DNA of 37,695 bases from Candidatus Giovannonibacteria bacterium RIFCSPHIGHO2_02_FULL_45_13 (GTDB lineage: Bacteria > Patescibacteriota > Minisyncoccia > UBA11713 > 2-01-FULL-45-33), in NCBI GenBank assembly GCA_001778635.1, contig MFHO01000003.1, forward strand, positions 1 to 37,695, in the 5' to 3' direction. A program made the translations under genes and the position numbers. Below are positions 12,998 through 19,732 of this stretch, in pieces (position 1 is the first letter of the stretch; each line of letters opens with the position of its first letter). The notes below the pieces were generated by a model that searched no databases, had not been told where the DNA came from, and saw nothing but the letters and a program-made list of their open reading frames with translations.

Positions 12998-15118
12998 ATG
13001 GCACGGGAATATCCAATTGAAAGGACGCGCGATATCGGGATTATCGCTCATATTGACGCGGGGAAGACGACCGTAACCGAGCGGGTGCTTTTTTATACCG
13101 GGGTTTCGCATAAAATCGGCGAGGTGCACGAGGGTGAAGCTGTGATGGATTGGATGGAGCAGGAGAGAGAGCGCGGCATAACAATTACTTCTGCTGCTAC
13201 AACATGTTTTTGGGCCCCGTCATACTTGCCTCGCCAGAACGATAGTGGGGCGGGCGGCGGGGAAAAACATCGCATAAATATTATTGACACGCCGGGGCAC
13301 GTGGATTTCACCGTTGAGGTGGAGCGCTCGTTGAGGGTGCTGGACGGCGGAGTTGTTGTTTTTGACGGGGTTGCCGGAGTTGAGCCGCAGTCGGAAACTG
13401 TCTGGCGGCAGGCCGACAAATACAAAGTTCCGCGGATTTGTTTTATTAACAAGCTCGATCGTATGGGCGCTTCTTTTACCAATAGCTTTAATTCTATTTT
13501 AGAGCGTTTAACGCCAAACGCAGTGGCAGTAAATATCCCGGTCGGCCTGGAAAGCGAGTTCGCCGGCATAATAGATCTTATGAGGATGAAGTTTGTGCAA
13601 TTTGACGGTGAACACGGAGAAAAAATTATTGAAGAAGAAATTCCGGCCAATAAAAAATCCGAAGCGGGGGAGTGGCGGCATAAAATGGTTGAGCGCATCG
13701 CGGGAGAAGACGACGCGCTGACGGAAAAATATTTGGAAGGGAAAGAAATTTCAGTAGACGAATTAATGGCGGTTTTAAGAAAAGCGACTTTGGAATATAA
13801 GTTGGTGCCGGTTTTTTGCGGTTCCGCTTTGAAAAACAAAGGAGTGCAGATGATGCTCGACGGCGTTGTGGATTATCTGCCTTCCCCGGCGGATCTCCCT
13901 CCGGTTAAGGGGCATCACCCAAAGACCAAGGAAGAAATTACACGCGAACCCAAGGATGACGCTCCGTTTACGGCTCTTGCTTTTAAATTGCAGACGGACC
14001 CGTATGTCGGCCAGCTTACTTATTTTAGAGTTTACGCAGGCATACTTTCCGCCGGCTCTTATGTTTTAAACGCGCGCACTGGCGACAAAGAGCGCGTCGG
14101 AAGGATTTTGCGGATGCACGCAAATCATCGGGAGGAAACAAAAGAAATGCAGGCCGGCGAGATCGGAGCAATAGTTGGCTTGAAAAATACAAAAACCGGA
14201 GATACGCTGTGCGACCCAGAACATCTTATCGTTTTGGAATCCATTGTATTTCCGGAACCCGTGGTTTCTTTGCGCATTGAACCCAAGACCAAAGCCGACC
14301 AAGAGAAAATGGGGTTGGCGTTGCGGAGGCTTTCGGAAGAAGATCCAACATTCAGAATCAAAGGAGATGAAGAGACAATGGAGACGATTATTTCCGGAAT
14401 GGGAGAACTTCATCTGGAAATTTTGGTGGACCGCATGAAGCGGGAATTTAAAGTTGAAGCCAATGTCGGGCGCCCGCAGGTCGCTTACAAAGAAACCGTT
14501 AAAAAAACAGCGGAGGCCGAAGGAAAATATATCAGACAGTCAGGAGGACGTGGGCAATATGGGCATGTTTGGCTGCGAGCGGAACCCAACGAGCGCGGGA
14601 AAGGATTTGAATTTATTAATGAAATTAAAGGAGGCATTATTCCGCAGGAATTTATTCTGGCGGTGGAAAAGGGAATAAAAGAGGCGATGGAGAAAGGGGT
14701 GGTGGCCGGATTTCCTTTGGTTGATATGCAAGTAGCGCTTTACGACGGTTCTTACCACGACGTGGACTCGTCCGAAGCGGCGTTTAAGATTGCTGGATCT
14801 ATTGCTTTGCAGGAGGCCGCCAAACGTGCTGGCGCGATTCTTTTGGAGCCGATTATGAAAGTTGAGGTTGTGACTCCAGAACAATTTTTGGGAGACGTTA
14901 CAGGAGATCTTTCTTCCAAACGCGCCAAAATCGAGCGGATGTCTGAAAGGGGCATGGCTAAAGTGGTTGACGCGAAAGTCCCGCTTTCCGAAATGTTCGG
15001 ATATGTTACAAAATTGCGATCAATGACCGAGGGCCGCGCCTCCTACACAATGGAGTTTGATCATTACGAAGAAGTCCCGAATAATATTGCGGAGTTGATT
15101 AAAGATGGGAAAAAATAA
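12998..15118 (+). CDS. fusA: Elongation factor G
   Basis: A 706-aa translational GTPase that drives tRNA-mRNA translocation. The G motifs are present: AHIDAGKT (17-24), [11 protein letters not shown] (switch I), DTPGH near 97 and NKLD near 150. Domains II to V follow to a normal C-terminus ([21 protein letters not shown]). One oddity is an insertion of about ten residues between TTCFW and HRINIID ([12 protein letters not shown]), encoded by GC-rich DNA with a CTCGCC/GGCGGG inverted repeat at 13226-13260. It lies on a loop of the G domain between switch I and the DTPGH strand, so it is probably tolerated. No ribosome binding site is seen before the ATG. Confidence 0.98.
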   Translation: MAREYPIERTRDIGIIAHIDAGKTTVTERVLFYTGVSHKIGEVHEGEAVMDWMEQERERGITITSAATTCFWAPSYLPRQNDSGAGGGEKHRINIIDTPGHVDFTVEVERSLRVLDGGVVVFDGVAGVEPQSETVWRQADKYKVPRICFINKLDRMGASFTNSFNSILERLTPNAVAVNIPVGLESEFAGIIDLMRMKFVQFDGEHGEKIIEEEIPANKKSEAGEWRHKMVERIAGEDDALTEKYLEGKEISVDELMAVLRKATLEYKLVPVFCGSALKNKGVQMMLDGVVDYLPSPADLPPVKGHHPKTKEEITREPKDDAPFTALAFKLQTDPYVGQLTYFRVYAGILSAGSYVLNARTGDKERVGRILRMHANHREETKEMQAGEIGAIVGLKNTKTGDTLCDPEHLIVLESIVFPEPVVSLRIEPKTKADQEKMGLALRRLSEEDPTFRIKGDEETMETIISGMGELHLEILVDRMKREFKVEANVGRPQVAYKETVKKTAEAEGKYIRQSGGRGQYGHVWLRAEPNERGKGFEFINEIKGGIIPQEFILAVEKGIKEAMEKGVVAGFPLVDMQVALYDGSYHDVDSSEAAFKIAGSIALQEAAKRAGAILLEPIMKVEVVTPEQFLGDVTGDLSSKRAKIERMSERGMAKVVDAKVPLSEMFGYVTKLRSMTEGRASYTMEFDHYEEVPNNIAELIKDGKK
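13226..13260 (+). repeat. Short in-frame palindromic insertion in fusA
   Basis: The DNA carries TTGCCTCGCC, a spacer with AACGATAGT, and GGGGCGGGCGG; CTCGCC pairs with GGCGGG. The core GCCTCGCC...GGCGGG is shared with the pgk 3' end and with the two copies in the propeller gene at 28285 and 28489. It encodes the residues in fusA that most EF-G proteins lack. Confidence 0.5.
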
Positions 15119-15120
15119 TT

Positions 15121-15210
15121 ATGGAAGAGGAGCAAGAAAAAATTCTATCCGACGATTTGCTTGCCGAAGATTTGGATTCAGAGCCATCTCTTGACGACTT
15201 GCCGGTTTAG
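15121..15210 (+). CDS. Possible acidic micropeptide, 29 aa
   Basis: An ATG two bases after the fusA stop opens a 29-codon frame (MEEEQEKILSDDLLAEDL, then DSEPSLDDLPV). It is very acidic and ends exactly at the end of the 21-bp direct repeat at 15190-15210. It may be a genuine small gene following fusA, or a truncated end left by the insertion downstream. There is no homology I can name. Confidence 0.4.
   Translation: MEEEQEKILSDDLLAEDLDSEPSLDDLPV
15190..15210. repeat. 21-bp direct repeat, left copy
   Basis: CTTGACGACTTGCCGGTTTAG, written here as 21 bases from 15190, is identical to 15903-15923. The two copies are 713 bp apart and bracket a small membrane protein and HicBA. The left copy forms the end of the 29-aa frame. 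Confidence 0.9.
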
Positions 15211-15246
15211 GCGTTAGTCTAAGATTTAGACAGGGAGCGGACGAAA

Positions 15247-15420
15247 ATGAAATTCATCGTTGGCTTTTTCGGCTTCATTTTGATGGTAATTTATCAAACG
15301 GTTGTTCCACAAAGATTTTGGCGGGAGGCACATCTGAGTTGGATTAGTGCGATTTCTCCGGTGTTGTCTATATTGTTGGTGGCTTATGTCTTGTTCCTCA
15401 TTTTTAAATTAATAATATAG
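15247..15420 (+). CDS. Small membrane protein, 57 aa
   Basis: A 57-codon frame with GGGAG upstream of the ATG. The protein has two hydrophobic helices (FIVGFFGFILMVIY and VLSILLVAYVLFLIFKLII) joined by a short basic/Trp segment (PQRFWREAHLSW). It lies inside the region bracketed by the 21-bp repeats, immediately before HicBA. Its role is unknown. Confidence 0.6.
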   Translation: MKFIVGFFGFILMVIYQTVVPQRFWREAHLSWISAISPVLSILLVAYVLFLIFKLII

Positions 15421-15447
15421 ATGCGCTTGACGATATCCTGATGTATA

Positions 15448-15476
15448 TTGACGGCTGCTTTTAATTTTGCTAGACT
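15448..15476 (+). promoter_or_regulatory. Promoter of hicBA
   Basis: TTGACG (15448-15453), a 17-bp spacer ending TGC, then TAGACT (15471-15476). The hicB ATG at 15483 is six bases downstream, so the message would be leaderless or nearly so. The layout matches the rpsL promoter. Confidence 0.65.
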
Positions 15477-15482
15477 AAAAGC

Positions 15483-15725
15483 ATGAAAAATAATAAAAGT
15501 CAATTCACGGCGGTTTATAAAAAACACGGCAAGTTGTATGTGGGATGGATTGAGGAAGTGCCCGGCGTAAATACGCAAGGAAAGACTATTAAGTCCGTTA
15601 AACAGAATCTCAGAGAGGCTCTAGGACTCGTTCTTGCTGCTAATCGCGAAATAGCAAAGCGGGAGTTCGAAGAGGAATTCAGCTGCCACGTGTTTAAAGA
15701 GAAAATTCTCGTGCCGACCGCATGA
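15483..15725 (+). CDS. HicB-family antitoxin, 80 aa
   Basis: The start FTAVYKKHGKLYVGWIEEVPGVNTQGKTIKSVKQNLREAL is the partial RNase H-like HicB fold (Y...GWveEvPGvntqGkTieEa..nL.eAl). It lacks an obvious DNA-binding tail, so it is the short type. It neutralises the HicA toxin encoded by the next gene, which overlaps its stop codon (ATGA). The order antitoxin-then-toxin is the reverse of the E. coli hicAB order but is common. Confidence 0.85.
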   Translation: MKNNKSQFTAVYKKHGKLYVGWIEEVPGVNTQGKTIKSVKQNLREALGLVLAANREIAKREFEEEFSCHVFKEKILVPTA

Positions 15726-15907
15726 AACATGTTGATTTAGAGCGGCATTTGCGCAAACATTATTGCGTATTATATCGCGAGGGCGGCAATCACGGCGTTT
15801 TTAGAAATCTTCGCAACAATAAAACCTCAAGCGTTCCACGTCATCGAGAAATCGATGACTTTTTGGTTCAGAAAATCTGTCGCGATCTAGGTGTTCCAAA
15901 ACCTTGA
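15722..15907 (+). CDS. HicA-family toxin, 61 aa
   Basis: The pattern RKHYCVLYREGGNHGVFRN...SVPRHREIDDFLVQKICRDLGV matches HicA, a small dsRBD-like mRNA interferase with a catalytic histidine (His24, in GGNH). The usual GSH is GNH here. The TGA stop lies inside the right copy of the 21-bp direct repeat, so the end of the toxin and the boundary of the module coincide. The last residues (PKP) come from junction sequence. Confidence 0.85.
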   Translation: MKHVDLERHLRKHYCVLYREGGNHGVFRNLRNNKTSSVPRHREIDDFLVQKICRDLGVPKP

Positions 15908-15923
15908 CGACTTGCCGGTTTAG
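15903..15923. repeat. 21-bp direct repeat, right copy
   Basis: Identical to 15190-15210. It contains the hicA stop codon and a TTGACG (15904-15909) that can act as the -35 box for the next operon. Confidence 0.9.
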
Positions 15924-15932
15924 TGATAAGCT
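15904..15932 (+). promoter_or_regulatory. Promoter of the secretion operon, formed with the repeat
   Basis: TTGACG (15904-15909), 17-bp spacer ending TGA, TAAGCT (15927-15932). The -35 box is inside the direct repeat. Downstream are a GGGAGGTGA ribosome binding site and the ATG at 15953. Confidence 0.55.
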
Positions 15933-15952
15933 TTGATGGGAGGTGAACTGCG

Positions 15953-16177
15953 ATGCTCATTAAAAAATCCGTTCTTTATTGTTTGTCTTTAATTGGCCAT
16001 GCCGTTTTCACGGTTATTACGGCCGCTGGCGTTTCCAGCACTTTTTGGTGGTTGATAAACGGCAAAGCGCTTTTTGGCCTATCAACTGCGCTGATTATGA
16101 CTTGGGTCGGCATAGGAGGCATCATGTTGTTTTTTGCCATTTTTAAAAACCGCATTCGAGAAGGTGGCGAAAGATGA
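15953..16177 (+). CDS. Small membrane protein, 74 aa
   Basis: Two membrane helices (VLYCLSLIGHAVFTVITAAGV and LSTALIMTWVGIGGIMLFFAIF) separated by a short loop and ending in a basic tail (KNRIREGGER). It has an excellent ribosome binding site (GGGAGGTGA) and overlaps the lipoprotein gene by four bases. Being first behind the promoter at 15904, it may be the leading gene of the envelope/secretion cluster. Family not recognised. Confidence 0.65.
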   Translation: MLIKKSVLYCLSLIGHAVFTVITAAGVSSTFWWLINGKALFGLSTALIMTWVGIGGIMLFFAIFKNRIREGGER

Positions 16178-16344
16178 AAAGGCTGTTTCTTGCGACATTT
16201 TTATCTATGTTCTTTGCGTCTGGTTGCGCAACGATGTATATGCGGGATTGCGCCAAAGCGCCGCAGGAGCAAAAAGCCGAGTGCGAGCGATATAATAACG
16301 CTGCTATTGCGATAGACGCCTTGAATCTTTTCTTTTTGTTTTAA
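16174..16344 (+). CDS. Small lipoprotein, 56 aa
   Basis: A 56-codon frame starting inside the previous gene's end (ATGA). The N-terminus is a classic lipoprotein signal: MKRLFLATFLSMFFASGC, with the lipobox FASGC and lipidated Cys18. The mature part is about 39 residues with two further cysteines (RDCAKAP and AECERY) that could form a disulfide. It would be anchored to the outer face of the membrane. Entry-exclusion or channel-associated lipoproteins of this size occur in conjugation systems, but that role here is only a guess. Confidence 0.65.
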   Translation: MKRLFLATFLSMFFASGCATMYMRDCAKAPQEQKAECERYNNAAIAIDALNLFFLF

Positions 16345-16362
16345 ACACATTTTGTGTTTTGT

Positions 16363-16392
16363 GGCCATCCGTTATGCTCGATGGCCTTTTTT
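16363..16392 (+). terminator. Intrinsic terminator after the lipoprotein gene
   Basis: GGCCATC (16363-16369) pairs with GATGGCC (16380-16386), followed by six T. A smaller AAACACA/TGTGTTT hairpin lies just before (16344-16360). Confidence 0.85.
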
Positions 16393-16408
16393 ATACGCGC
16401 GGATGTAG

Positions 16409-16414
16409 TATACT
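16409..16414 (+). promoter_or_regulatory. -10 box (TATACT) for the secreted protein gene
   Basis: TATACT ends 7 bases before the ATG at 16422, with no ribosome binding site: a leaderless arrangement directly after a terminator. Confidence 0.55.
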
Positions 16415-16421
16415 AAATAAT

Positions 16422-17231
16422 ATGCAATTGCAAAAAATCCTCGCGACATTTTTGATTTTTGCAGTTTCTTTGTCTTTTTTTTATCCCTTTTCTGAAGTAA
16501 AAGCCGCCATTCCTCCAATCCAACCCCTAACTAAACCGTTCGGTGGCAAAATCACCAAGATTCAGGCATGCATGAGCCCCTCGGGTTTTATTTTGTATAT
16601 CGGTCCTCCTGTTGGCGGCAAATTCTTTTTAAACCCCGCAACGAGTCAGATTAAATCTTATGGAGTAATCAGGCCTGGCATATGTACTTTAGGCTATGCT
16701 TCGCCGGCGCCAATCAACTGCGACAAGGGCAACCCAAGCGGCATTGGCGGATTTAGCATAGGTGGTCTTTTGGGCAGCGCAGTTGCGGGCGGTTTGGTGG
16801 ATGCAAACGTCGTGACTATGGAGATGATCGAACCAGGAAACATATTCGGATCACAAATAATGGGAGTAGAACTCGTTGGACCCGGCGGGGCGCTTTTTGT
16901 AGGCGGCGATTTGGGCATACAATTAGCCGGCCTTGCTGAAGGATTGGGCGGATTGCTGCCCGGCATAAATATTATAAGCTCGCTCGCCAGCGGAAATTTT
17001 CTAGGCGCAGGCCTTAGCCTCGCCGGTATCTTTGTCCCGGTTATAGGGCCCGCAATTAGCATAGCTTCTTTCATTTTTAGCGCCTTAGGCATAAATTTTG
17101 GCAAAAAACCGCCATCTTTGGGGTCAGCTTACCCAATAATCCAGATAGGAACGACTCAAAAACCAGTTCCACCCGGTATATGTCCCCAAATCCCATTTCT
17201 TGAACCAGCTCATGCCATATCCACACCCTGA
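16422..17231 (+). CDS. Secreted or envelope hypothetical protein, 269 aa
   Basis: A protein with a signal peptide (MQLQKILATFLIFAVSLSFFYPFSEVKA, cleavage after VKA). The mature part begins with a proline-rich stretch, has four cysteines (ACMSPSG, GICTLG, NCDKG and a late GICPQ), and includes a long glycine/alanine-rich hydrophobic region (residues ~125-230) that may span or insert into the membrane. ATG 16422 is chosen because the signal peptide starts there and a -10 box stands before it. It opens the type IV secretion-like cluster after a terminator. No family recognised. Confidence 0.7.
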   Translation: MQLQKILATFLIFAVSLSFFYPFSEVKAAIPPIQPLTKPFGGKITKIQACMSPSGFILYIGPPVGGKFFLNPATSQIKSYGVIRPGICTLGYASPAPINCDKGNPSGIGGFSIGGLLGSAVAGGLVDANVVTMEMIEPGNIFGSQIMGVELVGPGGALFVGGDLGIQLAGLAEGLGGLLPGINIISSLASGNFLGAGLSLAGIFVPVIGPAISIASFIFSALGINFGKKPPSLGSAYPIIQIGTTQKPVPPGICPQIPFLEPAHAISTP

Positions 17232-17248
17232 TTGCGCTGTAAAAATGG

Positions 17249-17266
17249 TATAATTAAGGAGGTGAA
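17249..17266 (+). promoter_or_regulatory. TATAAT -10 box and overlapping ribosome binding site of the 319-aa gene
   Basis: TATAAT (17249-17254) is followed at once by AAGGAGGTGA and the ATG at 17267. Transcription from this -10 would start within the ribosome binding site, so it may be used only partly. The -35 region is weak. Confidence 0.5.
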
Positions 17267-18226
17267 ATGGGTTATTTGCCATCAAAAAACTTCATAACCC
17301 TTGTTTTTGCCGCCCTCGTTGTTTTATTCGTGGGCTGGTTTGTGATTTACATAGCCTCCAGCAACCGGCAACCAGCTGCCGGCCAGAAGCTTGGAGCCGG
17401 AAGCGGGCAGCTAGGATTCCTCGCCGCCTATCAGGACGCCAACCGCGACAGCGATGGCGACGGACTTAAAGATTGGGAAGAAATTCTTTGGAAAACCGAT
17501 GCGAACAAAGCCGATACGGATGGAGACGGAACCAGCGATGCGGATGAGATAAAAAACGGAAGAGACCCGATTTTAGCGGGGCCGAATGACAAGTTAAAAA
17601 AACCGGAAGAGATTGGCAAGCAAGCCACAACAACGCCGAGAACTTTGACCGACAAAATAGCCCGGGAGTTCGCCTCCAATTATCTCACAGCCGCGGGATC
17701 TTCGGAGGGCTCAATTGACATGTTTCAGCAAAAAGCGATCTCCGAGTCTTTGATAGAGTCATTAAGCCGCGACGCGCTCTTGTATAAAGATTCATTTTCG
17801 TCAGCCAATGTTCGTGTAGAACAAAGTTCTTCATCTGACGGAATAAAAATATATTTAAACAGAGCGGGAGATTTTTTGAATAAAACATTTGCAAATCTGC
17901 AAAAGCCGGAGATAGAGATTGTGAACGAGATTTTGGCGGCCGAGCGCTACGAAGATCTGAAAAAGTTGGTCGCTTACGTTGCGGCTTACCAAAAAACGGT
18001 TGAATTTTTAAAACAAGAAAATGTTCCGGCGTCTTACGCATCTTTGCATCTTGAGCTTATGAACATTATGCAAAATACTGCCGCGGCCGACAGTTTTATG
18101 ATGGTTACCGACAAAGATCCGGCGCGCGGGCTTGCGGGACTCGCTCTTTATTTAAAACAGGTAGAGAGATTAGAGCAATTTTATAAATCCGGAGGCAATA
18201 TTTATTTTGCAAAACGAACTCAATGA
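17267..18226 (+). CDS. Membrane-anchored protein with calcium-binding repeats, 319 aa
   Basis: One N-terminal membrane helix (ITLVFAALVVLFVGWFVIYIA, residues ~11-31) anchors an outward domain. Residues ~55-105 hold two DxDxDG-type loops, RDSDGDGLKDWEE and ADTDGDGTSDADE, the thrombospondin type-3/dockerin-like calcium-binding pattern. The remaining ~200 residues are helical. The stop overlaps the next start (ATGATG). It is part of the secretion operon and could be a structural or surface partner; no VirB homology is evident. Confidence 0.75.
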   Translation: MGYLPSKNFITLVFAALVVLFVGWFVIYIASSNRQPAAGQKLGAGSGQLGFLAAYQDANRDSDGDGLKDWEEILWKTDANKADTDGDGTSDADEIKNGRDPILAGPNDKLKKPEEIGKQATTTPRTLTDKIAREFASNYLTAAGSSEGSIDMFQQKAISESLIESLSRDALLYKDSFSSANVRVEQSSSSDGIKIYLNRAGDFLNKTFANLQKPEIEIVNEILAAERYEDLKKLVAYVAAYQKTVEFLKQENVPASYASLHLELMNIMQNTAAADSFMMVTDKDPARGLAGLALYLKQVERLEQFYKSGGNIYFAKRTQ

Positions 18227-19716
18227 TGTTGAAAAAAAATGTAATTAAATTATTTTCCGCAACGATACTGGGACTAAGTTTAATTTTGCCTTCTTTCGCG
18301 TTCGCGTTGGAAGATGAAGGTTTTAATTTAGGAGAGCTCCAAGAGATAGAAGCACAAACACAAGGCGGAGGCGGCATCTTGTCTGGCTTGGACAGCATTT
18401 TTGGACTAATATCCGGAGAAACAAGAGCAAATTCCGTGCCTATAGCCAAAGTGCAGGATACGCCGGGAACTTTTAGAGATATGGTTGATAAGGCGGCTTG
18501 GAGCGTCGCAAAGCTTTTGGTTCATCGAATTACGCAAGATATCGTAAATCTGATTCGCACCGGAGGGCAAGGCGGGACGCCGCTTTTTGTGCAGGATTGG
18601 CAGGGATTTCTGCTTGACGCGGCCGATCAGGCAAGCGGAGTATTTTTAAAAGAATTGAAACTAACCCAGCTTTGCGAACCTTTCGGGCCAAGGCTTCGGC
18701 TTATTTTCGCCGGAGGCAGGCGGCCGCTGCAGGAAAGATTCAGGTGCACGGTTTCTGCGATAGCCGGCAATTTACAAAACTTTTTTAATGATTTTAACAA
18801 TGGCGGGTGGCAAAGATGGATTGAGCTGACACAAGTAAATAACAATCCATACGGCCAATATCTAGGGCTTTTGGAAGAGAAAGAAAAAAGAGAGGCGATT
18901 GCCGCGCAAGCAAAACTTAACGAGGCGGTATCCGGCAGCGGATTTTTAGGGATAGAAGATTGTGAAAAAGTAGATCTTAGAACAACAGACGTGGATGATA
19001 TTAATATTGTGGGAGAAGAAACTCCTGAATCAGTCACCGTAGAGCGCTGCAAAACCGTAAGCCCCGGTAAATATCTGGAAAATCGGCTGGCAAAAGCCAC
19101 TAATTCTGATATTGAGCAATTAAACATCGCCGATTCTTTTAATGAAATAATGATTGCCGCGTTTCAGTCTTTGATTAACGGCATTTTCTTCTCGCCCGGC
19201 GGGCTTTATAGCTCCAACATTTATTCAACAACAATTACGAACCAATTGCAGGAGGAATTGGATAGTCTCAAGCGAAGCGGGATTCAGCTTTCAGGAATTG
19301 ATCCGGCGATAAATGTTACGCAATCAATAATTAATAAAAAAGAAAATTCGCTGGCGCAAACAAAAGACGAGATTAAAACATTGGGAGATCTCAAAACCTG
19401 CAAACTTAATCACAATAAGCCGATTGCTGCAGTAGACAACAGGATTCAGGTGGCGACCACAACCAAGGCGGCGCTGGAAGGCGATATCGTTGAGCAGGTT
19501 ATTTTGCTTGAATTGCTGAAAGATGATCGCGTCGCTCTTTTGCTTACCAAAACAGTTGAAGAATTTAATGCTGCGCTAAACAAAATTAACGGAGACGTCG
19601 CGAAAGTCGGGTCGCTTGCCGCGGCTGTTTCCCAAAACGAGCAAATTGCGGCCGATAAGGCGAAAGCCGAAGAAGATTTACAAAATTGTTTGAATCCGCC
19701 GCAGAGCGAGGATTAG
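18223..19716 (+). CDS. Secreted hypothetical protein, 497 aa, T4SS operon
   Basis: A signal peptide (KLFSATILGLSLILPSFAFA) precedes a large helical, cysteine-bearing domain (CEPFGPR, FRCTVSAI, EDCEKVD, ERCKTVS), followed from residue ~320 by a long charged coiled-coil-like region that ends in a cysteine-containing tail (LQNCLNP). This shape, periplasmic helical protein with coiled coil next to a VirB6-like gene, recalls VirB5-like minor pilus proteins, but sequence similarity cannot be seen by eye. It starts four bases inside the previous gene's end. Function uncertain. Confidence 0.75.
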   Translation: MMLKKNVIKLFSATILGLSLILPSFAFALEDEGFNLGELQEIEAQTQGGGGILSGLDSIFGLISGETRANSVPIAKVQDTPGTFRDMVDKAAWSVAKLLVHRITQDIVNLIRTGGQGGTPLFVQDWQGFLLDAADQASGVFLKELKLTQLCEPFGPRLRLIFAGGRRPLQERFRCTVSAIAGNLQNFFNDFNNGGWQRWIELTQVNNNPYGQYLGLLEEKEKREAIAAQAKLNEAVSGSGFLGIEDCEKVDLRTTDVDDINIVGEETPESVTVERCKTVSPGKYLENRLAKATNSDIEQLNIADSFNEIMIAAFQSLINGIFFSPGGLYSSNIYSTTITNQLQEELDSLKRSGIQLSGIDPAINVTQSIINKKENSLAQTKDEIKTLGDLKTCKLNHNKPIAAVDNRIQVATTTKAALEGDIVEQVILLELLKDDRVALLLTKTVEEFNAALNKINGDVAKVGSLAAAVSQNEQIAADKAKAEEDLQNCLNPPQSED

Positions 19717-19732
19717 AAGTGAGAAGTTAGAA

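Noticed and set aside
15211-15902. Insertion sequence or integron cassette between the 21-bp repeats
   Set aside because: No transposase or integrase, no terminal inverted repeats and no attC-like fold; only the direct repeat is supported.
16359-16421. Extension of the secreted protein to an ATG at 16359
   Set aside because: It would cover the terminator and the -10 box and place residues before a clear signal peptide.
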